Source of the DNA: Shewanella holmiensis
GTDB taxonomy: Bacteria; Pseudomonadota; Gammaproteobacteria; Enterobacterales; Shewanellaceae
DNA: 64,000 nucleotides
Direction: 5' to 3'
Assembly: GCF_025370255.1 (NCBI RefSeq)
Contig: NZ_JAMTCD010000008.1
Span: 1-64,000, forward strand
The stretch's first letter is position 1. Every line of letters starts with the position of its first letter. The notes below the pieces were generated by a model. That model had not been told where the DNA came from and searched no databases. It saw only the letters and a list, made by a program, of their open reading frames with translations. Below are positions 6,650 to 18,699 of the stretch, piece by piece. A program made the position numbers and the translations under genes.

Positions 6650-8091
6650 CTAAGCTTTCATCATGCTACGTGCTGCGGTCATACCCATCACCATACATTC
6701 TGGGATTGAACAACTTCCTAAACGACTGACTCCGTGAATACCACCACACACTTCACCCGCTGCATACAAACCTTGAATTGGCTCGCCAGTAAAACTGTCT
6801 TTGACTTCTGCATTGGTATTAACCATTACGCCGCCTTGGCAGTAGTGAACTTTTGGCCATAAACGCACAACAGTGAAGGGCGCTTTAATATATTTATCAG
6901 CTGCTTTAGTCATGTTTTTACCAAACTGGGTGTCTTTGCCCGTTTTCACATAACCGTTATATTCTTCTATCTGTGCTTTTAGCGGTGCTAAAGGTACATT
7001 GAAATGTTTGGCTAACTCTTCAATGGTTTCAAATTTCCAGCCCACATTATATTTAATCACTTTGGCAGTATTCGGATGCTGTTTAGAGTCCTGATAACTC
7101 GTGATTAAAATAGGCGGTAACGGATTACCTTTTTCATCGCGACATGCCAGTTCTGCATCAGCACGGGTTTTTCTGTCGGCAATTTCATCCATGAAGCGTT
7201 TACCTGTTAAACGGTTAATCGCGATTGAATGTGAGCAAGGTGAACGGGGATTGCACCTAGTCTGAACATTTCAAACATACCTTCACCGGTAGCACCTGGC
7301 GCGTTAGTACAGCCTACTTCAGCGTCTAGGGTTGGGTCTTGTGCCATACGTAAATTGACATTTTGTGCAAAGCCGCCAGTGGCCATAATCACACCGCGTA
7401 GCGCACGAATATTGATCACTTTGCCAGGTTGGTCTTCGCCAAAGTGGTAGTTTTCACGCATCTTAATGCCTAACACTTCGCCTTTATTGCCCACTAGAAA
7501 CCCTTCAAACTTTGCACGGTTATGGGTCTTAACACCGAGTTCACGACATTTTTTTAGTAATGGCTGGGTTATTCCTGCACCACAACTTACTGTTGTTTGG
7601 TAAGTACGTGCGACTGAATGACCACCCAGTTGTTGTAGGTAAGGGTGGTATTCTGAGCCCGCATCTAATGTCATTTGCAATGCTTCCATTGCATGTGATG
7701 CAACATGGCGAAGTAATGCTTCATCGGCAATTCCGCGGCCCGAGGCAAGCTGGTCTGCCACCATACGCTCAACTGAATCTTCAATACCTTCTTTTTTCTG
7801 CATTGGCGTAACCGGTGCAGCAAATAGTCCACCATTAATGGCTGAGTTACCGCCAAAATAAGACATTTTTTCGAATATTTGAACGTCTTTTGCGCCAAGC
7901 TTTTTGGCTTCAATTGCTGCTGCAAGTCCGGCAAAACCAGAACCAATAATGACAATTTCAACTTCCTTGTCCCATTTTATGCCGTCAGCTTTTTCAGAAA
8001 TTGCCATAGCAGGTGCAACCATTGCTGCGCCAGCTGCAACACCTAACCCCGTGATAAATTTACGGCGTCCTAACAGATCTACTTTATTCAT
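6650..8091 (-). pseudogene. Fumarate-reductase-like flavoprotein subunit, broken by internal deletion and frameshift
   Basis: The product would be a periplasmic FAD flavoprotein of the fumarate/urocanate reductase family. A Tat signal (GRRKFITGLGVAAG) is followed by an FAD-binding fold (EIVIIGSGFAGLAAAIEA). The first frame runs from 8091 to a stop at 7207, ending GAIPVHLAHIQSRLTV. Family homology resumes in another frame as SIAINRLTGKRFMDEIADRK and continues to 6650 (YAAGEVCGGIHG, then CMVMGMTAARSM). The 20-30 residues that normally separate HIQ from the VN..TGKRFM.E segment are absent. A deletion with a frame change has therefore removed part of the substrate-domain loop. The remainder from 7192 could start at an ATG but lacks the FAD domain. 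Total coding length is about 30 residues short of the usual 500 or so. The adjacent cytochrome gene is intact. Confidence 0.85.
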
Positions 8092-8333
8092 AGGTCATCA
8101 CCCTTTAGTTTTAATTGACCTGTGTATCTTAAAGATGGAATGGATTCCAAAATGAGAGTAAATGTTAATTTTATGGTTTGTAGGTTAGTTGATTGTCACT
8201 AATCAATTGTAGGTAGCATTTCTGCAGCAGTGTGTTAACAAGCAAGTGTTTTGGAAGGGGTTCCAAATCTTGATTAACAGCATAGTGAGGGGATTAATGA
8301 TTGTTTTTGAGTTGCAATAAATTGATGCTTAAA
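8092..8333. promoter_or_regulatory. Flavocytochrome promoter region with paired operator-like dyads
   Basis: Two dyads share the pattern GGAA-N4-TTCC: GGAATGGATTCC (8137-8148), about 46 nt before the flavoprotein start, and TTTGGAAGGGGTTCCAAA (8250-8267). A third dyad, TTGATT-N6-AATCAA, lies at 8189-8206 between them. Such symmetric sites are typical of TetR-type operators. The nearby TetR protein (4451-5092) is a candidate ligand, by inference. No clear -35/-10 pair was assigned. Confidence 0.5.
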
Positions 8334-8361
8334 GTAAAGCTCGTCAAATAACGAGCTTTTT
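8334..8361. terminator. Terminator downstream of ansA
   Basis: AGCTCGT (8338-8344) and ACGAGCT (8351-8357) form a 7-bp stem with loop CAAATA. A T-run follows on the plus strand, and a looser TTACTTT follows on the minus strand, where it would end the ansA transcript. Confidence 0.6.
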
Positions 8362-8402
8362 CAGTGAAATATTTCAATCCGATTTAAGTTACAAGGAATT
8401 GA

Positions 8403-9416
8403 TTAATCTACAGATAACTCACCAATAAGATTCAGTTGCATCGATTTTTTAATAGCTTCTGGTGTTAAATTTTTTGATAGTAAATAGTGTAATTTTGCTA
8501 AGGCCGCTTCTATGGTCATGTCCATGCCACTTATGACTCCGGCTTTTGCCAGTGAATTACCGGTAGCATATCCGCCCATATTGACCTTACCTTGGAAGCA
8601 TTGGGTTAGGTTAACGAGAACAATTCCGCGTTCATCCGCTTGTTTTAAAGCTTGTAGTAACTGTGGATCTTGTGGCGCATTACCCACACCGAATGTTAAT
8701 AAAATTAGCGCTTTTACCGGCTGTTGCAGCATGTTTTCAAAAATTTGGGTAGAAATGCCAGGGTATAAAGTGACCACCCCAATAGGTTGTGGTTTGATTT
8801 TTACAACCTCTAATGGGTAATTGGTTGGTTCAGATACCTTGCCCGCTTTAATGTTAATTTTGATCCCTGCTTCAAGTAGCAAAGGGAAGTTGGGCGAAGC
8901 GAAAGCATCAAAGCCATCAGCATGGGCTTTGGTCGAACGATTGCCCCTGAACAATTTGTTGTTAAAGAATAAACTGACTTCAGCAACGGGGTAATTAGCC
9001 GCAATATATAATGAGTTTAATAAATTAATTTGACCATCAGAACGCAGCTGCGCCAGCGGAATTTGTGAACCGGTTACGATGACAGGTTTAGATAACCCTT
9101 GCAGCATGAAAGACAGTGCTGAGGCGGTGTAGGCCATGGTGTCTGTACCGTGTAAGATAACAAAACCATCGTACTTTTCGTAATTAGCCTTAATGTCATC
9201 AGCAATTAATTGCCAATCGGTTGGGGCCATATTTGATGAGTCTATTAACGGGCAATATTCATGGATGACAAAGCTGGGCATCTCTTCATGATAAAACTCT
9301 GGCATCGACTGAACGCAATCAGTTAAGAAACCTGAAACAGGGGCAAAACCGTTAGCCGTTTTTTGCATGCCTATGGTACCGCCAGTGTAGGCGACGTATA
9401 TTGCGCGTTTTGTCAT
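8403..9416 (-). CDS. ansA: Type I L-asparaginase (cytoplasmic)
   Basis: This enzyme hydrolyses asparagine to aspartate and ammonia. The 337-residue product closely follows E. coli AnsA: AIYVAYTGGTIGM at the N-terminus holds the first catalytic Thr, and GFVILHGTDTMAYTASALSF holds the second Thr-Asp pair. It then shows the family segment KPVIVTGSQIPLAQLRSDG. No signal peptide is visible, which supports the cytoplasmic type I form. The start at 9416 (MTKRAIYVAYTGG) matches the E. coli length; an ATG 12 nt upstream (9428) is equally possible because neither has a clear ribosome binding site. A terminator separates it from sppA upstream. Confidence 0.95.
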   Translation of the reverse strand: MTKRAIYVAYTGGTIGMQKTANGFAPVSGFLTDCVQSMPEFYHEEMPSFVIHEYCPLIDSSNMAPTDWQLIADDIKANYEKYDGFVILHGTDTMAYTASALSFMLQGLSKPVIVTGSQIPLAQLRSDGQINLLNSLYIAANYPVAEVSLFFNNKLFRGNRSTKAHADGFDAFASPNFPLLLEAGIKINIKAGKVSEPTNYPLEVVKIKPQPIGVVTLYPGISTQIFENMLQQPVKALILLTFGVGNAPQDPQLLQALKQADERGIVLVNLTQCFQGKVNMGGYATGNSLAKAGVISGMDMTIEAALAKLHYLLSKNLTPEAIKKSMQLNLIGELSVD

Positions 9417-9477
9417 TATGTTACTCATGAATTTTACGAATTGTGTAAATTATACGAGTTATATTGATTAATCGATA

Positions 9478-9507
9478 TAAAAAAGCCTGCAATGCAGGCT
9501 TTTTTTA
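9478..9507. terminator. Bidirectional-looking terminator after sppA
   Basis: AGCCTGC (9484-9490), loop AAT, GCAGGCT (9494-9500), with an A-run on the left and a T-run on the right. It lies between the sppA stop and the ansA start, both on the minus strand. Confidence 0.85.
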
Positions 9508-9532
9508 TTGAATGTTTATTTAATCGCTAGAT

Positions 9533-11377
9533 TTAGAAATCGCACTGCTCACAATATAAGTACATTCCCTGTGGATCATCAAACTTGGCAAAGTCTTCTA
9601 TTACTTCACTCCACTGCATTAACATGCTTTCAAGAATTGATGATTTATGTACAGATTGTGGAATATACGCAGCAGAAGCACCAACAAGTTGTTGAATGAA
9701 TTGCTGCTCGGTAGTGAGTTCCTGTTCAATTAACTTAGTATCAAATTGATCCATTTCCGCTAACTCAGCCGCTTTGGCAATGGCTTGCTTCATATCACCA
9801 ATTTCATCAACAAGCCCCAACTCAAGTGCCCGAGTGCCTGTCCAAACACGCCCCTGAGCGATGCTGTCTACTTGTTCAATTGTCATATTTCGCTCGGTGG
9901 CAACAAGTGAGATAAACTCATGATAACCACGCTCAATATGACGTTGAATAACGGCTTTTACATTAGGGTTTAAACTACGGGCTGGCGATAACCCTGCCCA
10001 GTCAGATGTGGCTACACCATCAGAGTTCACCCCTAAATGGGTGAGGGCGTCTTCAAATGTTGCGAACATGCCAAATATGCCAATTGATCCAGTTAATGTG
10101 GTTGGTGTCGCATATATATAATCTGCACTGGCTGAGATCCAATATCCACCTGAAGCGGCTAAGCTGCCCATACTGACAACAACAGGTTTGCCTGCATTTT
10201 TAAGTGCTAATACTTCCTGACGAATTTGTTCAGAGGCAAATGCACTACCACCAGGGCTATCTACTCGTAAAACGACGGCTTTAACTTTGTCATTCAAACG
10301 CGCTTTGCGTAAAAATTCTGAAGTGGTATCACCACCAATTTGACCTGCAGGTTGGGCACCATTAAGAATATTGCCTTTTGCGACAACTATACCGACTGAG
10401 TCTTTTTCAACAAACTGCGGTAAAGGGGCGGTCAGCGACAGATAATCATTAAAGCTAATTTGACGGAAAGAGTCGCCATCTTTATTGGCTCCAACCTGTT
10501 CTATCATGGCTAGTCGGAATTGTTCAGCAGAAACTAACTCATCGACCCAATGCATATTCATTGCCATTTGAGCACTGTCGCCTTCGGCTTTATCTAACTG
10601 TGCTAAATAGGTATCGGTATCTAGCACTAACTGATCTGGACTAATGCCGCGGTTTTTGGCAACAATGCTTGAATAACTGGCCCAAATATCAGCCAAAAGC
10701 TGGTTGCTTGCTTGTTTGTCGGCGTCTGACATGTCATCACGAATAAAAGGTTCAACAGCAGACTTGAAGGTGCCGACACGAAACACGTGGGTGTTAATTT
10801 TCAGTTTTTCTAATGCAGACTTATAAAATAAACGGTAACGGCTTAATCCGTCTAAACTGACCATACCTTTAGTGTTTAAAAATACCGTATCGGCGTAACT
10901 GGCTAAAAAATACTGATTTTGGCTGTAACCATTTTCCATGGCAACAACCTGTTTACCTGCGGCTTTAAACTCGTTCAAAGCGTTGCCGATATCGGTCATT
11001 TTGCTGACACCAGCAGAACGTAAATTACTTAAATTCAGAACGATGGTTGAAATTCGCGTATCTTGAGTGGCATTTTGAATCACATAAAGGATGTCCGCTA
11101 ACAGTATTTCAGCATCGGCATTGTCATTATTACTTTGAGACAAAATCGCTTCAAATGGATCGACGAAGCGTTTTTGGTCAACAATATTACCCGAAAGGTC
11201 TAGCACGAGTGCTGTTTGATTATCGAGGACAATTTCTTCATCTGATGTGGCTATGGCAATAATGATTATTGCTAATACAGTGAAAAAAATGAAATTAATG
11301 ATCAACTTACGTGTGGTGTTAATAATATTCCACAGTAAGGTGAATAATCTTTGTAAAAACGGGGGTTTAGCGGACAT
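9533..11377 (-). CDS. sppA: Signal peptide peptidase SppA, 67-kDa type (protease IV)
   Basis: This membrane serine protease degrades cleaved signal peptides. The 614-residue product has an N-terminal membrane anchor (LIINFIFFTVLAIIIIAIAT, about residues 26-45) and the tandem S49 architecture of the long form (E. coli is 618). The catalytic Lys lies in the N-terminal repeat at RVGTFKSAVEPF. The Ser nucleophile lies in the C-terminal repeat at MGSLAASGGYWIS, preceded by VLRVDSPGGSAFASEQI. The start at 11377 is chosen because AAGGAG sits 7 nt upstream; an in-frame ATG 18 nt earlier has none. It is a monocistronic gene with a terminator downstream. Confidence 0.95.
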   Translation of the reverse strand: MSAKPPFLQRLFTLLWNIINTTRKLIINFIFFTVLAIIIIAIATSDEEIVLDNQTALVLDLSGNIVDQKRFVDPFEAILSQSNNDNADAEILLADILYVIQNATQDTRISTIVLNLSNLRSAGVSKMTDIGNALNEFKAAGKQVVAMENGYSQNQYFLASYADTVFLNTKGMVSLDGLSRYRLFYKSALEKLKINTHVFRVGTFKSAVEPFIRDDMSDADKQASNQLLADIWASYSSIVAKNRGISPDQLVLDTDTYLAQLDKAEGDSAQMAMNMHWVDELVSAEQFRLAMIEQVGANKDGDSFRQISFNDYLSLTAPLPQFVEKDSVGIVVAKGNILNGAQPAGQIGGDTTSEFLRKARLNDKVKAVVLRVDSPGGSAFASEQIRQEVLALKNAGKPVVVSMGSLAASGGYWISASADYIYATPTTLTGSIGIFGMFATFEDALTHLGVNSDGVATSDWAGLSPARSLNPNVKAVIQRHIERGYHEFISLVATERNMTIEQVDSIAQGRVWTGTRALELGLVDEIGDMKQAIAKAAELAEMDQFDTKLIEQELTTEQQFIQQLVGASAAYIPQSVHKSSILESMLMQWSEVIEDFAKFDDPQGMYLYCEQCDF

Positions 11378-11540
11378 TAGCCACTCCTTCAACATTCTAA
11401 TAATGTCATCCTAACTGAAAATGCAACGAAATGGTAAATTGAATTGTAAACGATTTTGACAATCTACTCGTTCAGTGATTGAGCTTTTAGAAAGTTAAGG
11501 TTATGCTGGTTTCAATCACTTGTTTAAAAAGGATGTTTGA

Positions 11541-13556
<2,016 letters not shown>

Positions 13557-13665
13557 GCATCATCAGTTGAATATAAGCGGCTTAGTGTTTTAAACCTTGT
13601 TTATTCATCTCTTAACCAAATTGAGATTTATATATCTAAAGTAAGCTAAGTTAATGGAAGCTAAA

Positions 13666-13700
13666 TACCGCCTGACATACCAATGTTAGGCGGTTTTTTT
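13666..13700 (+). terminator. Terminator after fadH
   Basis: ACCGCCT (13667-13673) pairs with AGGCGGT (13688-13694), extended by ACAT/ATGT inside, and is followed by seven T. It is 110 nt downstream of the fadH stop. Confidence 0.8.
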
Positions 13701-13736
13701 ATTTCGCTTTTCGTCGATATTCTAATGTTGTTTGCA

Positions 13737-13813
13737 GACTCAAGACTCAAGACTCAAGACTCAAGACTCAAGACTCAAGACTCAAGGGTCAAGACTCAAG
13801 GGTCAAGACTTAA
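13737..13813 (+). repeat. Heptanucleotide tandem repeat, 11 units
   Basis: Eleven consecutive 7-bp units. Units 1-7 and 9 are GACTCAA, units 8 and 10 are GGGTCAA, and unit 11 is GACTTAA. It lies between the fadH terminator and malQ, about 210 bp before the malQ start. It is not inside a real gene. The near-perfect first seven units suggest a tract whose copy number can change by slippage. Confidence 0.95.
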
Positions 13814-14023
13814 GTGCCATGCCCGATTATTGCGCACTTACTGCTTCAAAATTGTGCAAATATTCAATGATGAAAAAGTTGAGTGTTCAAGTAATCACCT
13901 ATCATAAATCTATAAGTTATTGTAACAAATCAAATATATTGTCTTATAACTGTCATTAATCTGTCTTCTTATTGTTATTTAATGCTGGCATGGTAACTGC
14001 TCTGATTATGGAGAGTGGTTGGC
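13814..14023. other. AT-rich upstream region of the glycogen cluster
   Basis: About 210 bp between the tandem repeat and malQ. It must hold the promoter if the cluster is transcribed from here, but I cannot assign a confident -35/-10 pair or a Crp site. No coding frame is convincing. Confidence 0.4.
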
Positions 14024-16357
14024 ATGGAGACAAATATGGGGCTGGAGAAGTTACTTTATCTACAAGGTGTAGGGGCGGAATATATTGACTGTTATGGTCA
14101 ACACGCCCATATCACGCCAAGCGATAGATTAGGTATTTTAGCCTCTATGCTGGCTAAACCTTATGAAAATGCTGATCCAGTCCCCCTAGTTGATTCAACT
14201 CTCTCATTGGATATCGATGAGTCGGTTATCACTGATAAAACACACGATCTTGATGTTGCTCCTTGGTTATCATTATTACCTTCATTCCAATTTTGTTATT
14301 TATCTAGTCCGGTCATCATAATATATCTAGCAGAACAGTTAACTGAAATTGGCTTCACACTGAAATTTGAAGATGGCGTCGAGTTATCATCTGGTAAGAC
14401 GGTGTTTGAGTGGCGATCTCATACCAAGGACTTACAGATTATCGGCGATTATCGCCACGACAATATCCGTTACTGTCGCTATCAAGTTTCCTTAATGGAT
14501 TACATTAGTGAGACATTACCATTAGGTTATCACAGGCTCACTGCCGTCAATGTTACTAACACTGATGCTGTTAGTGAGCTTGATTCAGCGTCTGGCACCT
14601 TAATGATTGCACCTGATACGTGTTTTCAAGGCGCTATTGCCAATAACACTCAAGACCCAATCAAATCTACTATTGATATTATAAAGCCTGCCAATACCAA
14701 GCTATGGGGAATAAGCATTCAGCTTTATAGCTTAAAAAGTTCACATAACCCCACAGATGGAATAGGTGACTTCAAAGCGCTAAAACAACTCATAGAATTT
14801 AGTGCTGAACAGGGGGCCGATTTCGTCATGCTAAATCCACTGCATGCACTGGATATCGCCAATGCTGACAACTGCAGTCCATATAGCCCTAGTGATAGAC
14901 GTCGTCTTAATCCCTTGTATATCAATATTGATGAGGTCCCCGAGGCTAAAGCTAATAGTATAAATACTGAAAATCTAGATATAGAGGTGAATTTAAATCA
15001 CATTAAACTAATTAGTTATAAAAGGGTTTTTGAATCTAAATATAAAATTTTTGTTAAGTTATATGAATTATTTTGTTCGCAGCAGCAAGTGTCTTCGACT
15101 ATACGATATGCGTTATTTACCGCGTTTAAAAAACAACAAGGCAGTTCGTTAGCTGCTTTTTGCAAAGACCAAATTGCCCATGCACCAGAATGGCTATCTA
15201 TGCCTGCCGATTTTTACGCCTATTTACAATTTATCGCGGTTGAGCAACTTAGAGCCTGCCAACAATATTGTTTGTGCTTAGGAATGAAAATCGGCCTAAT
15301 TGGCGATTTAGCTATCGGTGCGATATTGCAGGGCAACGAGGTTCAAAGCCACGTTGAGCAGTTTTGTACTCATGCCAGCATCGGCGCGCCTGCAGACAGG
15401 TTTTCACCCTCTGGTCAAAACTGGGGTTTAACACCGCTTGACCCAATCAAACTTAAACAACATAACTTTAGCCATTTCATTGATCTAATGCGCACCAATA
15501 TGCAGTTTTACGGGGCCTTAAGAATCGATCATGTTATGGGGTTACTGCGATTGTGGTGGTGGCCGCTCAATAAATCCTTAGGCAATGGAGCCTATGTTTA
15601 TTATCCATTAGACACTTTACTGGCAATCGTCTGCTTAGAAAGCCAACGCGCTAAATGCATTGTCATTGGTGAAGATTTAGGGATAGTCCCGCCTGAAATC
15701 AGTACAGCAATGCAGCAACGTCACTTGTTATCCAATCAATTGTTTTATTTTAGCCAAAATCAACATGGCTTTATTGCTCCGCAGCAACATAAGACTCACA
15801 GTTTGATGATGCTGGCTAACCACGATGTTGCGCCTCTAAAAGGGTGGTGGCAGGGCGACGATTTACATATCAGAGATCGTCTTGCGTTATACCCAAATTC
15901 ACAACAATACCAAGATGAGCAACGGCAGCGAGAAAAAGAGAGGTATCAATTACTGCAATGGATTGATGTGGGTTTAAAAACACTGTCGGATTCGGATGTT
16001 GCCTTAGCTTCAGAATTTAATAACTTAAGTGCCAAAATCACTAGCCTAATTGCCAACAGCGTGGATAACGGTTTAGCTTTAGGGGCATTGGATAACTTGG
16101 CTTTTGATCAACTGCTAGATGCCTGGTTAATGGTCGCAGCCATAAGTGAATCGAGTCTGTTTTGCGTACAACTGAGCGATTTGATGGCTGATAAACACAG
16201 CATCAATATTCCTGGAACGTGGAAATCATTTCCGAATTGGCAACGACGCTTAACCACAACAATCGATCACTTAAAACAAGATAAAAAAATGCGTCAGCGA
16301 TGCCAGTTAATTGCTGCAGTGCGCCGGCAAACATCTTGTTTGAAAAAAGATTTTTAA
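14024..16357 (+). CDS. malQ: 4-alpha-glucanotransferase (amylomaltase)
   Basis: MalQ transfers glucan segments between maltodextrins and works after GlgP and GlgX in glycogen breakdown. The GH77 motifs are present: LRIDHVMGLLRLWWWP (nucleophile Asp), CIVIGEDLGIVPPE (acid/base Glu) and MMLANHDVAPLKGWW (transition-state Asp). At about 777 residues it is longer than E. coli MalQ (694), mainly in the N-terminal region. Start is uncertain: ATG 14024 has GGAGAG 8 nt upstream, ATG 14036 has GGAG 6 nt upstream, and a GTG at 14015 is less likely. It is the first gene of the glycogen cluster, 24-36 nt before glgB. Confidence 0.9.
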   Translation: METNMGLEKLLYLQGVGAEYIDCYGQHAHITPSDRLGILASMLAKPYENADPVPLVDSTLSLDIDESVITDKTHDLDVAPWLSLLPSFQFCYLSSPVIIIYLAEQLTEIGFTLKFEDGVELSSGKTVFEWRSHTKDLQIIGDYRHDNIRYCRYQVSLMDYISETLPLGYHRLTAVNVTNTDAVSELDSASGTLMIAPDTCFQGAIANNTQDPIKSTIDIIKPANTKLWGISIQLYSLKSSHNPTDGIGDFKALKQLIEFSAEQGADFVMLNPLHALDIANADNCSPYSPSDRRRLNPLYINIDEVPEAKANSINTENLDIEVNLNHIKLISYKRVFESKYKIFVKLYELFCSQQQVSSTIRYALFTAFKKQQGSSLAAFCKDQIAHAPEWLSMPADFYAYLQFIAVEQLRACQQYCLCLGMKIGLIGDLAIGAILQGNEVQSHVEQFCTHASIGAPADRFSPSGQNWGLTPLDPIKLKQHNFSHFIDLMRTNMQFYGALRIDHVMGLLRLWWWPLNKSLGNGAYVYYPLDTLLAIVCLESQRAKCIVIGEDLGIVPPEISTAMQQRHLLSNQLFYFSQNQHGFIAPQQHKTHSLMMLANHDVAPLKGWWQGDDLHIRDRLALYPNSQQYQDEQRQREKERYQLLQWIDVGLKTLSDSDVALASEFNNLSAKITSLIANSVDNGLALGALDNLAFDQLLDAWLMVAAISESSLFCVQLSDLMADKHSINIPGTWKSFPNWQRRLTTTIDHLKQDKKMRQRCQLIAAVRRQTSCLKKDF

Positions 16358-16393
16358 CCAGAGCGACAACAAAATCATTTTATGGAAGCCAAT

Positions 16394-18676
16394 ATGATGA
16401 CCACGAATGCCCCTAATATTAATGCAGCAATAGCCGAAGCGATCAGTCATGGACAATATATTGATATTTTTTCTGTACTAGGAATGCACCGTCAAGCTGA
16501 TTCAAATGCCTTAGTGGTGAGTTGTTTTTTGCCACAAGCTTTAAATGTGGATGTTATTGATTTAAAGACGAATCGGAAGGTTGCAAGTTTAGAAAACCTC
16601 CACCCAAATGGTTTTTACTCCGCCATTATACCTAGACGTAAAAAGCCGTTTATTTATGTACTTCGGGTGACTTATCCGTTAAGCGTTGAAGATATCATTG
16701 ATCCCTATCAATTTTGTTCCTTGTTAGACGATAAGGATGTGTATTTATTCAATGAAGGTAATCAGTTTAGTGCCTATCAATTTCAAGGCGCTAACTGGAA
16801 AAATCATCAGGGCATTGACGGAGTACATTTTTGTGTATGGGCGCCCAATGCCAAGCAGGTTTCGCTAGTGGGGGATATGAACCATTGGGATACACATCGA
16901 CATATACTTCGTCGTCATCCCGCTAGTGGTTTGTGGGATATTTTCATTGCTGATGTAGAGCCTCACATGCACTACAAATTCAATATTGAATTAACCAATG
17001 GTCATCGCATTGAAAAGTCCGACCCTTATGCTCGCATGATGCAGGCTGCGCCGGGTAACGCCTCTGTTGTGCCTGAAAAAGGGCATTATCAATGGCAAGA
17101 CCAACAGTGGTTAAGCCAGCGCCAGCACAAAAGAGATACCTTAGCCAGTCAAAGTCATCAACAACCTATGTCAATTTATGAGGTGCAATTAGCCTCATGG
17201 CGACGCAAAGGGGATTCAGGACAGGATTACTATGATTATCAACAACTCATCGATGAACTGATCCCCTATGTAATAGAAATGGGATTTACCCATTTACAGT
17301 TAATGCCAATCAGTGAATATCCATTCGATGGCTCATGGGGTTATCAGCCTGTAGGACTGTTTGCGCCGACTTATCGTTTTGGTCAGCCTAACGGGCTTAA
17401 AGCCTTTATTGATGAGTGTCATCAACAAGGGTTGGCGGTGCTGTTAGATTGGGTGCCTGCACATTTTCCGAAAGATCCCCATGGTTTAGCGCATTTTGAC
17501 GGTACCTGCTTATATGAACATGCGGATCCTCGTTTGGGGGAACATCCTGACTGGGATACGCTGATTTTTAACTATGGCCGAGCTGAAGTTCAAAGCTTTT
17601 TACTCAGTAATGCCCATTACTGGTTAAGCGAGTTTCACTTTGATGGCTTAAGACTCGATGCGGTTTCTTCGATGCTGTATTTAGATTATTCCCGCGCCGA
17701 TGACCAATGGTTGCCTAATGAATTTGGTGGTCGTGAAAACTTAGCGGCTATTGCCTTTCTCAAACGCTTAAACACCCTGATGTACGCAGCATTTCCGGGT
17801 ATCGATATGATAGCTGAAGAATCGACAGCCTGGGGCGGTGTTACCCAAAGTACTGAGCATCATGGCTTGGGTTTTGGTTATAAATGGAATATGGGCTGGA
17901 TGAATGACACCTTAAGTTATCTTCGTCGCGATCCATTATATCGTCGATACCATCATAACGAGATGACCTTTGGACTGGTTTACGCTTTCACCGAGCAGTT
18001 TATTTTGTCACTAAGTCATGATGAAGTGGTGCATGGTAAAGGTGCTTTAATCGCCAAAATTCCAGGTGATGATTGGCAGAAATTTGCAACTTTGCGCGCC
18101 TATTTCGGATTCATGTGGGCGCATCCGGGTAAAAAACTGATCTTTATGGGCAGTGAATTCGCTCAGCGTAATGAGTGGAATCATAATCAAAGTTTAGATT
18201 GGCATTTACTTGAATATTTACCACATCAGGGCATTCAAGATTGGGTGCGTGATTTGAACCACTTCTATCAAGCAACTCCCGCTTTGTTTGCTTTAGACCA
18301 TCAACACACTGGTTTTAGTTGGTTAGATTGTCATAACGATGTCAATAGTGTGTTGGTGTTTGCCCGATTTGCACAAGCGGTTGATCAACACGTGGTGGTT
18401 GTTGTGAATATGACACCTCAGGTTCAGCACGGATTTCGTATTGGTTTACCTCATGATGTTATCTATGAAGAGACATTAAACAGCGATAAAGCCTGTTATA
18501 ACGGCGCTAATGTCGTTAATGAAAACCCTATTATCCCTCAAGAGCTGGCATGGCAAGGTCAGCCCTTTAGCGCGCTCATTACTGTGCCGCCATTGGCTTG
18601 TGTGTTCTTGACGCCAATAGAGGCCAAGGTGGACTTACAGGCGGACATTGACTTGAGCAATGACTTGTCAAAATAG
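16394..18676 (+). CDS. glgB: 1,4-alpha-glucan branching enzyme
   Basis: GlgB cuts alpha-1,4 chains and rejoins them as alpha-1,6 branches. The 760-residue product has an N-terminal CBM48 region ([20 protein letters not shown]). The GH13 core contains [18 protein letters not shown] (nucleophile Asp), MIAEESTAW (acid/base Glu) and [10 protein letters not shown] (third Asp). A C-terminal beta domain follows. ATG 16394 is preferred because GGAAG lies 5 nt upstream; ATG 16382 is in frame with no ribosome binding site. It is 24-36 nt downstream of malQ and 23 nt upstream of glgX, all one direction. Confidence 0.95.
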   Translation: MMTTNAPNINAAIAEAISHGQYIDIFSVLGMHRQADSNALVVSCFLPQALNVDVIDLKTNRKVASLENLHPNGFYSAIIPRRKKPFIYVLRVTYPLSVEDIIDPYQFCSLLDDKDVYLFNEGNQFSAYQFQGANWKNHQGIDGVHFCVWAPNAKQVSLVGDMNHWDTHRHILRRHPASGLWDIFIADVEPHMHYKFNIELTNGHRIEKSDPYARMMQAAPGNASVVPEKGHYQWQDQQWLSQRQHKRDTLASQSHQQPMSIYEVQLASWRRKGDSGQDYYDYQQLIDELIPYVIEMGFTHLQLMPISEYPFDGSWGYQPVGLFAPTYRFGQPNGLKAFIDECHQQGLAVLLDWVPAHFPKDPHGLAHFDGTCLYEHADPRLGEHPDWDTLIFNYGRAEVQSFLLSNAHYWLSEFHFDGLRLDAVSSMLYLDYSRADDQWLPNEFGGRENLAAIAFLKRLNTLMYAAFPGIDMIAEESTAWGGVTQSTEHHGLGFGYKWNMGWMNDTLSYLRRDPLYRRYHHNEMTFGLVYAFTEQFILSLSHDEVVHGKGALIAKIPGDDWQKFATLRAYFGFMWAHPGKKLIFMGSEFAQRNEWNHNQSLDWHLLEYLPHQGIQDWVRDLNHFYQATPALFALDHQHTGFSWLDCHNDVNSVLVFARFAQAVDQHVVVVVNMTPQVQHGFRIGLPHDVIYEETLNSDKACYNGANVVNENPIIPQELAWQGQPFSALITVPPLACVFLTPIEAKVDLQADIDLSNDLSK

Positions 18677-18699
18677 GGTGTCCCAACAAAGGTAAGTAC

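Noticed and set aside
13683-13959. Two overlapping open frames through the heptanucleotide tract (repeating DSRLKTQ-type residues)
   Set aside because: They exist only because 7-bp units are translated in successive frames. There is no ribosome binding site and no family resemblance.
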